Positions 55,749 to 63,971 of a DNA stretch of 64,000 nucleotides are shown piece by piece. Where the stretch lies: contig NZ_JBHTDD010000004.1 in assembly GCF_042666615.1 (NCBI RefSeq), positions 216,235-280,234 on the forward strand. The letters are read 5' to 3'. Both the position numbers and the translations under genes were made by a program. The notes under the pieces are model-generated. The model searched no databases. It saw nothing but the letters and a program-made list of their open reading frames with translations, and was not told the DNA's origin. This stretch comes from KBS50 sp042666615. Its GTDB lineage: Bacteria > Actinomycetota > Actinomycetes > Mycobacteriales > Micromonosporaceae. Each line of letters starts with the position of its first letter. The stretch's first letter is position 1.

Positions 55749-56876
55749 ATGACGGACGAGATCGGGGACACCCCCGCCGGCCTGCGCCAGAGCCCCCTAC
55801 ATGAGCGGCACGCCGCGCTCGGGGCGAAGTTCGCCGCCTTCGGCGGCTGGTCCATGCCCCTGGAGTACGCCGGTGGCGGGGTGCTGCGGGAACACACCGC
55901 GGTCCGCACCGCGGTAGGTGTCTTCGACGTGTCACACCTGGGCAAGGCGCGGATCACCGGGCCCGGAGCCGCCGACTTCGTCAACTCGTGCCTGAGCAAC
56001 GACCTGGGGCGGATCGGTCCGGGGCGGGCGCAGTACACGCTGTGCTGCGACGACACCACCGGCGGGGTGGTCGACGACATCATCGCGTACCTGCACGCCG
56101 ACGACCACGTCTTCCTCATCCCGAACGCCGCCAACACGGCCGAGGTGGTCCGCCGGCTGCGGTCCGCCGCGCCGGCCGGCATCACGGTGGCCGACGAGCA
56201 CCCCGCGCACGCGGTGCTGGCCGTGCAGGGGCCCCGGTCGGCCGACCTGCTCGCCGGCCTCGGGCTGCCCACCGAGCACGGCTACATGAGCTTCTCGCCG
56301 GCCTCCCTCGACGGCACCGAGCTGCTGGTCTGCCGCACCGGCTACACCGGAGAGCACGGGTACGAGCTGGTCGTGCCGGCGGACCGGGCGGTCGCCGTGT
56401 GGGACGCGCTGCTGGCCGCAGGCGAGCCGCTGGAGCTGCGGGCCTGCGGTCTCGGCGCGCGGGACACCCTGCGGACCGAGATGGGGTACCCGTTGCACGG
56501 CCAGGATCTGTCGCTGGACATCACCCCGGTGCAGGCCCGCGCGGGTTGGGCGGTCGGCTGGGGCAAGCCGGCGTTCTGGGGCCGGAACGCGCTGCTCGCC
56601 GAGAAGGCGTCGGGTCCCCGCCGGACGCTGCGCGGGCTGGTGGCGACCGGGCGTGGAATCCCTCGCGCGGGCATGGCCGTCTGGGCCGGCGACACCGAGG
56701 TGGGCCGGGTGACAAGTGGAACCTTCTCGCCCACCCGGAAGGTGGGCATCGCCCTGGCGTTGCTGGACACCGCGGCAGCCCTGGCCGAGGGCGACTCCGT
56801 GGAGGTGGATGTCCGGGGTCGGCGGTCCGAGATGCGGGTGGCCAAGCCACCGTTCGTCGAGCCGTCGGTGCGGTAG
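55749..56876 (+). CDS. gcvT: Aminomethyltransferase, glycine cleavage T protein
   Basis: T protein transfers the methylene of aminomethyl-lipoate to tetrahydrofolate. The 375-residue product shows LHERHAALGAKFAAFGGWSMPLEYAGG, VGVFDVSHLGKARITGPGA, GYTGEHGYELVVP and LGARDTLRTEMGYPLHGQDLSLDITPVQA, with the folate-binding Asp of the D-S/T-H region. It is alone; the other glycine cleavage genes are not in the window. Its lipoyl partner GcvH would need lipA/lipB. No glycine riboswitch is visible in the 154-bp leader. Confidence 0.95.
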   Translation: MTDEIGDTPAGLRQSPLHERHAALGAKFAAFGGWSMPLEYAGGGVLREHTAVRTAVGVFDVSHLGKARITGPGAADFVNSCLSNDLGRIGPGRAQYTLCCDDTTGGVVDDIIAYLHADDHVFLIPNAANTAEVVRRLRSAAPAGITVADEHPAHAVLAVQGPRSADLLAGLGLPTEHGYMSFSPASLDGTELLVCRTGYTGEHGYELVVPADRAVAVWDALLAAGEPLELRACGLGARDTLRTEMGYPLHGQDLSLDITPVQARAGWAVGWGKPAFWGRNALLAEKASGPRRTLRGLVATGRGIPRAGMAVWAGDTEVGRVTSGTFSPTRKVGIALALLDTAAALAEGDSVEVDVRGRRSEMRVAKPPFVEPSVR

Positions 56877-56884
56877 CCCACCGG

Positions 56885-57859
56885 CTACCGGCCGGCTCGG
56901 CCGCCCGGGCCGACCCCGTCGTCATGTCCGCCGGGCCGGCCCGCCGACCAGGCGGCCCCGAAGATCGCGTCGCAGACTGCGGCGAAGTACCGGCCCGGCG
57001 CGCCGGTGTGCCCCTCTGGCGGGCGCAGCGAGAGGAACGAGTCGGCATCCGGATCGGTTGCCGGGTCGAGTTCCAGCCGGAGCCGGGCCGGCTCGCCGCC
57101 GTCCTGCCGCTCCCGACCGCCGTACGCGGCGGCGATGTCGTGACCGGTGACCGACGCCAGCACCGGGAGTTGTACGAACGGGGGGAGGTCGGCGTCACCC
57201 AGCCGATCCGTCCAGGTCCGCAGCAATCTGCGGGCCACCCCGGTCATCACCGCTCCCCACGCCCGCACCAGCCGCTCCGGCACGCCCTCGGCCTGCAACT
57301 CCAGCAGGCCGAACCGGCGCAGCCCCTTGGTGGTGAACCACATCCCCTCCCGGTCACCGGAGTACGGCACCAGGATCCAGTCGACAAGCCGGATCCGGCC
57401 CTCGGCGTCGGGCAGCGAGCGCAGCGCGCGGTCCGGCTCGACGAACTGCAGCCCGAAGGTGTCCACCACGTCGGAGCCCGCCGACTCGGCCAACGCCGCC
57501 GCCACCGCCCGGGCGCCCCATTCGTGCGCCGGCGGCCAGCCCGGCCGGTAGCTGCCCTGCACCAGGATCAGTTCCCGGGCCTGCCGCAGCCGGGTGAGCT
57601 GTCCGTCGTCCGCGCCGAAGGCGGTGAGCAGATCCGGGGGAAGCTTCGGGAAATCCTCCACCGGGCGCCGCTGGACGGTCAGCAGCGGCCCGGCCAGCAT
57701 CTGCTCCGCCAGGTCGCGGACCGGCGCGGCGAGCCGGTCACCCAACGCCGCGACGGCCTCCCCGGGTTCGGCGACCGGGCGGTCCGGCACCGGCACCAGG
57801 TAGGTCGCGGTCAGCGACTCCGGGACCGGGACCGGCAGGAAGTCGTCCGTGATGGTCAT
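56885..57859 (-). CDS. Hypothetical protein upstream-strand neighbour of cobS
   Basis: 324 residues from the ATG at 57859 (MTITDDFLPVPVPESLTATYLVPVPDRPV). Not recognised. It is rich in Pro and acidic residues, with no membrane segment, and has conserved-looking blocks ARELILVQGSYRPGWPPAHEWGARAVAAAL, DTFGLQFVEPDRALRSLP and RIRLVDWILVPYSGDREGMWFTTKGLRRFGL. It ends RPGGHDDGVGPGGRAGR. It lies downstream of cobS on the same strand, 60 bp away, and could share its transcript. Confidence 0.7.
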   Translation of the reverse strand: MTITDDFLPVPVPESLTATYLVPVPDRPVAEPGEAVAALGDRLAAPVRDLAEQMLAGPLLTVQRRPVEDFPKLPPDLLTAFGADDGQLTRLRQARELILVQGSYRPGWPPAHEWGARAVAAALAESAGSDVVDTFGLQFVEPDRALRSLPDAEGRIRLVDWILVPYSGDREGMWFTTKGLRRFGLLELQAEGVPERLVRAWGAVMTGVARRLLRTWTDRLGDADLPPFVQLPVLASVTGHDIAAAYGGRERQDGGEPARLRLELDPATDPDADSFLSLRPPEGHTGAPGRYFAAVCDAIFGAAWSAGRPGGHDDGVGPGGRAGR

Positions 57860-57919
57860 GTCTCGCCCGCCCCCGTCGTCGTGCCTCCACCGCACGCTAC
57901 CTCCGAGCGGGCCGCCGGA

Positions 57920-58693
57920 TCAGCCGGTCAGCACGAGCCCGAGCAAGGTCAAGGTGCTGGTGATCTCGACCAACGCGCCCAGCACGTCCCCGGTCACCCC
58001 GCCCAGCCGGCGCACCGCGTGGCGCAGCAGGAGGCCGGCGGCGGCGAGGGCCACCGCCATCGCGAGAGGACCCTGCCAGGGGCGGTCCGGCACGGCGGCG
58101 AGCGCGACCGCGGCCACGGCCACGACACCGATGGCGAGGGGCCGGGTGGCGGCGGTACCGGCGACCAACGCGCCGAGACCGTCCGGTCGGGCGGCCGGCA
58201 CCCCCGGGCGACACGCCCAGGACACCGCGAGCCGGCCGGTGGCGACGACGGTGACCAATCCGGCCAGCACGGCCCACCAGGGTCGGGTCGCCAGCGCCGC
58301 CACCGACGCCGACTGCACCAGCAGCACCAGCACCAGCGCGGCCACACCGAACGGACCCACGTCCGGCTTCTTCATGATCTCCAGGGCGGCCGCGCCGGAG
58401 CGGTAGGAGCCGAGGGCATCCACCGTGTCGGCGAGACCGTCCAGGTGCAGACCCCGGGTGAGCAGCGCCGCCACGCCCACCGTGACCCCACCGGCGACCA
58501 GGATCGGCGCGTCCACCGCGAGCATGCCGAGCAGGGCCAGGGCGAGGGCGAGGGCGAGCAGGGCCCCGACCGCGGGCGCCAACGCGATCGCCGTCGCCGC
58601 GACGGTCCGGTCGACCCGGCCGGCGCGCAGCGGCAGCACGGTGAACGTGGTGAGCGCCAGCCGCAGGCCGGCGCCGGGCGCGTGGTCAGCCAC
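57920..58693 (-). CDS. cobS: Adenosylcobinamide-GDP ribazoletransferase
   Basis: CobS, a membrane enzyme, joins adenosylcobinamide-GDP and alpha-ribazole in the last step of B12 assembly. The GTG at 58693 gives 257 residues; a GTG at 58744 would add 17 and overlap the CobU-CobT gene by 59 bp. About seven hydrophobic segments are seen. The family motif HLDGLADTVDALGSYRSGAAALEIMKKPDVGPFG (usually LDGLAD...D...I...D...G) is clear. It overlaps the stop of the CobU-CobT gene by eight bases, so the two genes are coupled. Confidence 0.93.
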   Translation of the reverse strand: MADHAPGAGLRLALTTFTVLPLRAGRVDRTVAATAIALAPAVGALLALALALALLGMLAVDAPILVAGGVTVGVAALLTRGLHLDGLADTVDALGSYRSGAAALEIMKKPDVGPFGVAALVLVLLVQSASVAALATRPWWAVLAGLVTVVATGRLAVSWACRPGVPAARPDGLGALVAGTAATRPLAIGVVAVAAVALAAVPDRPWQGPLAMAVALAAAGLLLRHAVRRLGGVTGDVLGALVEITSTLTLLGLVLTG

Positions 58694-60791
58694 CGTACGG
58701 GCTGCGGGCACCGCCGGCGAGCGGGTCGCGGTGTCCGTCGTCACCGTCCGGGGCCGGCTGATCCGGCCCGTCCTGGGTGGCGGGTCCCGGCCCGGCGGGA
58801 TCCGGCTCGGCGAACTCCTCGTCCGACCCGTGGTCCGGCTCGGCGCCGTCCCCGTCGGCGGGCTGACCGGTGCTCAGCGCCGGATGCGCCGGCAGCGCCC
58901 GGGCCAGCATGATCGCCGAGCGCAGCAACGGCAGCGCGGCCAGGGCCGTCGCCCCCTCGCCGAGGTCCAGCCGCAGGTCGAACAGCGGGGTGAGGCCGAG
59001 CACGTCGGCGGCGAGGCGGACGGCCGGATGCCCACCGTGGTCCGGCAACAGGCACCAGTGCCGGGCCTGCCCGGCCAGGTCCCGGCTGATCAGCGCGGCC
59101 GAGACCCCCACCGGTCCGTCGAGCAGCACCGGTAGCCGCCGGGCGGTGGCGCCCAGCAGGATCCCGGTGGCGATCGCGATGTCGCCGCCGCCCAGCTCGG
59201 CGAGGATCTCGCGAGGGCCTCGGGTGGACCGCCGGGTCCGGTGCACCGCGTCCCGGACGGCGGCACAGCGGTCCATCCAGGCGCGGTCGTCGATCCGGCC
59301 GCCCGCGGTGACCACCCGGCCCAGCACCGCCGAGGGCTCCGCGCCGGAGGTGACGGCGAGCACGGCGGCCGCCGCGGCGTCGGTGCCGGCCCCGCAGGCG
59401 GCGAGCACCAGCAGTTGTACGCCGGCGTCGGCGGCCTCCTCGGCGAGCCGCCACCCGTACCGCAGGGCGGATTCGACGGCGGCCTCGGACATCGCGGCGC
59501 CGTCCTCGATCGGCGCCCCGGTCGGCGCGTCGATCACCTGGAGATCGGCGTTGAGTTCGGCCGCCAGCCGGGCGAGCGGACCCTCGCCGGCCCGCGCCTG
59601 TCCGGCCCGCCGGCTCGACTCACCCGGGGTGACGCCGGCGGCCGCGCCACCGTCGTGGTCGCCGTGCAGCAGCAGGACCCGGACCTGTCGCCACGGCTCG
59701 GGCACCGGGGTCCGTTGGGTGCCGGCGGCGAAGCCGACGACCCGCTCCAGGCTGCCCAGCCCACCGCCGGGCAGGTCGAGGGTGGCCAGCCGGTCGACCC
59801 CCTGCGGGCCGGTGTACTCGTCCGGGAGCGGCAACTCCATCCCGGGCTGGATGACGAGGCCGGTGGCGACCATCGGCAAGGTCATCGTGGGCGCGGTCCA
59901 GGTGACGGCGGGCGCCGGCTCGGCGGGCGGGCTCACCGCGGGGGAGAGCACGTCGGGTGAGGTGGCCGGCGGTTGTTCGGCGGGGCTGCCGGCGGGGGCG
60001 AGGGTCGCGGGCGGGGCCTGCGCGCCCGTCGCGACGGGCGCCTCGGTGGCGGTCTCGGTGGCGGTCGTCGTGCCGGTCGTGGCGGACGCACCGGTGGCGG
60101 AACTGTCGGGGGCGAACGTCGTGCCGGGGTTGCCGGCGGCGGGAGCAGCCGGATCGGCGGGATCGGCGGGATCGGCGGGATTGCCGGCGGTCGGGGAGAC
60201 CTGGGCCGGCACGACGGCGGGACGACCGTCGACCGGCGGACCGGCGTCCGGCTTGAGCCAGGCCGGCTGGCCGGCGACGACAAGCGCCACCGCGTCGCAG
60301 GCCGCGGCGACGGCCTGGTTGGTCGCGCCGAGCGCGTCGGCGAACGCCCTCCCGAGCGGGGTGAGCGGCACCATGGACAGCCCCACCTCGGGGCTGACGA
60401 GCACCAGGCGGGCGGCGCTGTCGCGGACCGCCCCGGCCAGTTCGGCGATCGTGGCCACGTCGTCGGCCGGCTGGTGGGCCGGGTCCAGCAGCGAGGTGAC
60501 CCAGCCACCGAGGTCGTCGACAAGCAGCGTCTCGTCCGGCCGCGCCTCGGTGACGAGTTGGATCAGCCGGGCCGGGTCCGCGTCGGCCTCCTCGGTGTCC
60601 CAGTTCTCCGGCCGACGGCCGCGGTGGGCCTCGAGCCGGGCGGTCCACTCCGGGTCGTCCGGGCCGGCGTCAGCCGCCGTGGCGACGTACCGGACCCTGC
60701 CCGCCTCCCGCACCAACGATTCGGCGAATTCGGATTTTCCGGACCGAATGCCACCGAGTACCAGGATGGTGTGCCACCCGTCTACCGACAT
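58686..60791 (-). CDS. Fusion of CobU (cobinamide kinase/guanylyltransferase) and CobT (DMB phosphoribosyltransferase)
   Basis: 701 residues from the ATG at 60791. The N-terminal CobU domain has the P-loop VLGGIRSGKSEFAESLV (about 12-20), EWTARLEAHRGRRPENW and LLVDDLGGWVTSLL, ending near 175. A linker of about 140 residues is extremely rich in Pro, Ala and Thr (NPADPADPADPAAPAAG). The CobT domain follows, with PWRQVRVLLLHGDHDGG, CGAGTDAAAAAVL, LGGGDIAIATGIL and the catalytic-Glu region LDLGEGATALAALPLL near 611. The acidic C-tail is unstructured. Both activities supply CobS, encoded next: CobU makes the GDP-cobinamide and CobT the ribazole phosphate. Confidence 0.9.
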   Translation of the reverse strand: MSVDGWHTILVLGGIRSGKSEFAESLVREAGRVRYVATAADAGPDDPEWTARLEAHRGRRPENWDTEEADADPARLIQLVTEARPDETLLVDDLGGWVTSLLDPAHQPADDVATIAELAGAVRDSAARLVLVSPEVGLSMVPLTPLGRAFADALGATNQAVAAACDAVALVVAGQPAWLKPDAGPPVDGRPAVVPAQVSPTAGNPADPADPADPAAPAAGNPGTTFAPDSSATGASATTGTTTATETATEAPVATGAQAPPATLAPAGSPAEQPPATSPDVLSPAVSPPAEPAPAVTWTAPTMTLPMVATGLVIQPGMELPLPDEYTGPQGVDRLATLDLPGGGLGSLERVVGFAAGTQRTPVPEPWRQVRVLLLHGDHDGGAAAGVTPGESSRRAGQARAGEGPLARLAAELNADLQVIDAPTGAPIEDGAAMSEAAVESALRYGWRLAEEAADAGVQLLVLAACGAGTDAAAAAVLAVTSGAEPSAVLGRVVTAGGRIDDRAWMDRCAAVRDAVHRTRRSTRGPREILAELGGGDIAIATGILLGATARRLPVLLDGPVGVSAALISRDLAGQARHWCLLPDHGGHPAVRLAADVLGLTPLFDLRLDLGEGATALAALPLLRSAIMLARALPAHPALSTGQPADGDGAEPDHGSDEEFAEPDPAGPGPATQDGPDQPAPDGDDGHRDPLAGGARSPYGG

Positions 60792-60828
60792 GCCCAAACC
60801 TTAGAGCCACCCGGCCCGGTGGCGCCTG

Positions 60829-61731
60829 CTAGGTCATGTCCGGTGGATCAGTCAGCCGGCCGCCTCCGGCGCGTCCGGTCCGACGTACCAGGGCAAGGCC
60901 GGCGGTGGCCGCGAGCAGCGCGCCCAGCACGGCCGTCACCCCCCACGGGCCGAGGCCGGCGAGCCCGGCGCTGATCTCGGCCTGCACCCGCCCGGCGATC
61001 TCGATGACCGGGTCGCCGGCGACCCCGCCGGCAAAGAGCCGGACCTCGTACCAGCCGTACCACGCCACGTAACCGCCGGTGACCACCAGCAGCGCTCCGG
61101 CGAGCCGGTTGAGCAGCGGGCCGGCCCGGCGGACCCGGCGCAGGAGCGAATCCCGGGCCAGCGCCACGGCCAGCGCCGCCGCGCCCACCACCAGGCCCAT
61201 GCCGAGCGCGTACGCCAGGAACAGGCCCACCCCCGACCCGACCGAACCCGCCTGGAACCCGGCCACCACCACCGCCAGGAACGGACCGACGGTGCAGCCG
61301 AGCGACGCGATGGCGTACCCGGCGCCGAAGAGCACCATCGAGGCGAAGCCGCGCCGCACCCGGGGCCCGCTGGCCATCCCTGGGGCGAGGGCGGGCAGGT
61401 AACGGCCGGCGAGCAGCCACCCACCGGCGGCGACCAGGGCGAGCCCGATCACGATCGACACCCAGGGCAGCCGCCCCGCCACCGCGTCCGCGAGCGGCGC
61501 CGCGAGCAGGCCGAAGGTGCCGAAGACCGCCACGAAACCGAGTGTCACGGCCCCGGTCAGCACCAGCGCCCGGCCGACCGGGGCGAGCCGCTCCCGCGTC
61601 GACCGGCCACCGTCCGGTCCGTCGGGGTCCAGCACGAGCATCGACAGGTACGCCGGCAGCAGCGCGAAGCCGCACGGGTTGACCGCAGCCAGCAACCCGG
61701 CGCCGAGCGCCAGCGAGTACGGGGTTTCCAC
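60829..61731 (-). CDS. ccdA: CcdA-type cytochrome c biogenesis / thiol-disulfide transmembrane protein
   Basis: CcdA passes electrons across the membrane to external thioredoxins. From the GTG at 61731 (VETPYSLALGAGLLAAVNPCGF) the product has 300 residues, with six or more spans. The two redox Cys are C20 in AVNPCGFALLPAYL and C146 in SLGCTVGPFLAVV. The gene follows a TlpA-like lipoprotein gene by 39 bp, and such a pair usually works together in reducing exported proteins. The stop is 37 bp before cobU-cobT. Confidence 0.93.
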   Translation of the reverse strand: METPYSLALGAGLLAAVNPCGFALLPAYLSMLVLDPDGPDGGRSTRERLAPVGRALVLTGAVTLGFVAVFGTFGLLAAPLADAVAGRLPWVSIVIGLALVAAGGWLLAGRYLPALAPGMASGPRVRRGFASMVLFGAGYAIASLGCTVGPFLAVVVAGFQAGSVGSGVGLFLAYALGMGLVVGAAALAVALARDSLLRRVRRAGPLLNRLAGALLVVTGGYVAWYGWYEVRLFAGGVAGDPVIEIAGRVQAEISAGLAGLGPWGVTAVLGALLAATAGLALVRRTGRAGGGRLTDPPDMT

Positions 61732-61743
61732 GGGACCGCTCCG

Positions 61744-61785
61744 CTCAGGTCGGTTCAGCTCAGGTCGGCTCAGCTCAGGTCGGCG
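61744..61785. repeat. 15-bp tandem repeats between the TlpA and CcdA genes
   Basis: CTCAGGTCGGTTCAG, CTCAGGTCGGCTCAG and CTCAGGTCGGCG run head to tail at 61744-61758, 61759-61773 and 61774-61785. The TlpA stop codon lies in the second unit. No hairpin is obvious. Slippage origin likely. Confidence 0.75.
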
Positions 61786-62438
61786 ACGCGTTGGCGCAGC
61801 TCGGCGCCGGAGAGCGGGCCCGAGTGGCTGACCTTCCCCGCCGAGTCGAGCAACACGTAGTACTCCTGACTGGTCACGCCGAACCGGCGCCACACCGCGC
61901 CGTCGTCGTCGGCCAGGCTGGGGAAACCGTCGATCCCGCTGTCCCGGACGAACCGGCGCATCCCCTCGTCGCCGCTGTTCAACCCGGACACGCCGACGAG
62001 GTTGACCCGGTCGGCGTTGGCGGCCGCCACCTCCGCCACGGTGCCGGCCGCCGCCCGGCAGCGGGTGCACCACGCGGCCCAGAACCACAACACCGCTGGC
62101 TTCCCGGCGAGGGTCGCCGCGTCGAACGGCTTCCCGTCGACTGTTACGGCGGTGAACCGGAGTGTCTCGGGCACCGGGATGGTGGAGGAGGGGGACGCGG
62201 CGGCGGGTGGCGACGAGGCCGGCACGGCGCTCCGTCCGATGCTGGTGCCGGGTTCGTCCCCGGTCGATTCGGCGGGCCCATTCCCGCCGCAGCCCGCCGT
62301 CAGCGTGCCGGCGAGCGTCAGGACGAGCAGAGCCGACACGCTGCCGCGTCGTCGGTTCGCGATTGGGCTGAGTCGGTTCGCGGTTCGGCTGAGTCGGTTC
62401 GCGGTTCGGCGCAACGGCGAGACCGGTCGATGGCGCAT
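61770..62438 (-). CDS. TlpA/ResA-like thioredoxin-fold lipoprotein
   Basis: 222 residues. The first 30 residues contain three copies of a 7-residue unit (RRTANRLS, RTANRLSP, IANRR) coded by 21-bp repeats, then a signal sequence SVSALLVLTLAGTLTAGC with the lipobox Cys at 50. The thioredoxin domain has the active site WFWAAWCTRCRAAAG (C124, C127), with a CTRC in place of the usual CPPC or CxPC, and VNLVGVSGLNSG. It probably gets electrons from CcdA. The repeated Arg-rich start is unusual for a lipoprotein; the true start could be later. Confidence 0.9.
   Translation of the reverse strand: MRHRPVSPLRRTANRLSRTANRLSPIANRRRGSVSALLVLTLAGTLTAGCGGNGPAESTGDEPGTSIGRSAVPASSPPAAASPSSTIPVPETLRFTAVTVDGKPFDAATLAGKPAVLWFWAAWCTRCRAAAGTVAEVAAANADRVNLVGVSGLNSGDEGMRRFVRDSGIDGFPSLADDDGAVWRRFGVTSQEYYVLLDSAGKVSHSGPLSGAELRQRVADLS
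62351..62412 (-). repeat. 21-bp tandem repeats inside the TlpA-like gene
   Basis: GTCGGTTCGCGATTGGGCTG plus A, then two closer copies with GCGGTTCGGCTGA, at 62351-62371, 62372-62392 and 62393-62412. They are in frame and add positively charged residues before the signal peptide. Confidence 0.75.
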
Positions 62439-62576
62439 GGACGGATGCTAGCCCGGCCGGACGGGTGCCTGTCCTTACCGGACGCTTACGGCGCCCGGGC
62501 CGCTGACCGGCCATCCTGGCAACTCGGCGGCGAGCACCCGTGCGCTCTGCGTCGTCCCGGCTGAGATGCTGGTCTG

Positions 62577-62927
62577 ATGTCTCGACGTTCTCGCCGGGGT
62601 CCGCGCCAGCGACGGTTCCGGCGCATCAAGCTCATGACCGACTACACCGCGTTTCCGCTTTGGGGGATTGCGGACGAGGGCAGGTGGGGTGGCGGGATGC
62701 TCTCGCCGGCAGCCCTGCCGATCTCGGCCGAGCTTGTCGACCGGTTGTGGCGGTGGGCCGCCGTCTACGACCAGTTGCCGGAGAACAACTTCCAGTGGCC
62801 GTCGGCGGAGGTCGAGGCCGAGTTCCACGCCGAGGGCCGCCGCCTGCACGGCCTGCTGCGCGACGAGCTGGGTCCGGAGTACGAGGTCTGGTACTTCGAC
62901 GAAGCCACCGGAGGAGTCGAGCGGTGA
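62577..62927 (+). CDS. Hypothetical small protein
   Basis: 116 residues from the ATG at 62577; an ATG at 62634 (MTDYTAFPLWGIADEGRWGG) is equally possible. The first 19 residues are very basic (SRRSRRGPRQRRFRRIK). The rest is acidic and aromatic, with DRLWRWAAVYDQLPENNFQWPSAEV and RLHGLLRDELGPEYEVWYFDEATGGVER. Not recognised. It shares the direction of the following two genes. Confidence 0.65.
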   Translation: MSRRSRRGPRQRRFRRIKLMTDYTAFPLWGIADEGRWGGGMLSPAALPISAELVDRLWRWAAVYDQLPENNFQWPSAEVEAEFHAEGRRLHGLLRDELGPEYEVWYFDEATGGVER

Positions 62928-62982
62928 CGCGGCTAGGCTTGCGGGGGTTGTCGGCGGGACATCGGCGAGGGGAGACGCGGAG

Positions 62983-63183
62983 ATGCCGTGGAGCTGGCGG
63001 TACGAGGGCACGGACGGCCAGGCGGTGAGCGGGCCGACCGAGACGTTCGGCAGCCAGGCCGACGCCGAGTCCTGGATCGGCCAGTCGTGGCGGGACCTCA
63101 CCGCGGCCGGCGTCACCTCGGTGACCCTGATGGAGGACGAGCGGGTGGAATACCGGATGAGCCTGCTCCCGACGGCGGAGTGA
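62983..63183 (+). CDS. Conserved small protein, unknown function
   Basis: 66 residues from the ATG at 62983, with GGGGAGACGCGG before it. MPWSWRYEGTDGQAVSGPTETFGSQADAESWIGQSWRDLTAAGV forms a compact alpha/beta pattern; it is a common actinobacterial protein of unknown role. The stop overlaps the start of the protease gene (GTGA), so the two are translated together, suggesting a link. Confidence 0.75.
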   Translation: MPWSWRYEGTDGQAVSGPTETFGSQADAESWIGQSWRDLTAAGVTSVTLMEDERVEYRMSLLPTAE

Positions 63184-63971
63184 GCGGGGTGGGCGAGGAT
63201 CGGCTCGTCCTCGGCGTACCGAGGGCGGCGTTCCGGCCGAGCCCGATCTTCCTGGCGCTGGTCGCCCTCTTCGTCGGCAGCGGCGTGTTCGTCTGGAACG
63301 ACGCGGGCTACCTGCGGCTCGGGGTGTTCGTGTTCGTGGTCTCCGGCTGGCTGGTCTCGTTGTGCCTGCACGAGTACGCCCACGCCGTGGTGGCCTTCCG
63401 GTTCGGCGATCATGAGGTGGCGCACCGCGGCTACCTCACGCTCAACCCGCTCAAATACAGCCATCCGCTGCTGTCGATCGTGTTCCCCGTGGTGGCGGTG
63501 CTGCTCGGCGGCATCGGCCTGCCCGGCGGCGCCGTCTGGGTGGACCGGCACCGGATCCCCGGCCGGGCGCGGCACACCCTGGTCAGCCTCTCCGGCCCGG
63601 CCACCAACGTGGTCTTCGCGCTGCTGCTGGCTGTCCCGTTCGTGATCGGGGTCGACCTGGTGGAGCACAACGTCTTTTGGCTCGGCGTGGCCGCGCTCGG
63701 CTTCCTCCAGCTCACCGCGAGCGTGCTCAACCTGTTGCCGGTGCCCGGTCTGGACGGCGGCAACATGATCGAGCCGTGGCTGACGCCGCAGTGGCGCCGG
63801 ATGTACGACCTGTTCGCCCCCTACGGCTTCCTGCTGCTCATCGCCCTGCTGTGGAACCCCCGGCTCGGCGGCTGGTTCTTCGACGGGATCGACGCGCTCG
63901 GCGGAGTGCTCGGCCTCCCAACCGACCTCTCCTACGCCGGCCTACGCCTGCTGCGCTTCTGGCAGACCTGA
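63180..63971 (+). CDS. Site-2 protease-family (M50) membrane metalloprotease
   Basis: 263 residues from a GTG at 63180 that overlaps the previous stop. Five or six membrane spans. The zinc ligands are HEYAH (H63 and H67) in SLCLHEYAHAVVAFRFGD and the Asp in NLLPVPGLDGGNMIEP (about D192), the standard M50 layout. The PxG...NPLKYSHPLL loop is also present. S2P enzymes cleave proteins inside the membrane, often anti-sigma factors; no such partner is in view. The short form without PDZ domains fits the class of actinobacterial Rv1607/Rip3-like proteins. Confidence 0.93.
   Translation: MSGVGEDRLVLGVPRAAFRPSPIFLALVALFVGSGVFVWNDAGYLRLGVFVFVVSGWLVSLCLHEYAHAVVAFRFGDHEVAHRGYLTLNPLKYSHPLLSIVFPVVAVLLGGIGLPGGAVWVDRHRIPGRARHTLVSLSGPATNVVFALLLAVPFVIGVDLVEHNVFWLGVAALGFLQLTASVLNLLPVPGLDGGNMIEPWLTPQWRRMYDLFAPYGFLLLIALLWNPRLGGWFFDGIDALGGVLGLPTDLSYAGLRLLRFWQT

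Noticed and set aside
60792..60828. Search for a cobalamin riboswitch before cobU-cobT
   Set aside because: Only 37 bp separate it from ccdA; there is no room for the roughly 200-base aptamer, and no B12-box sequence is visible.
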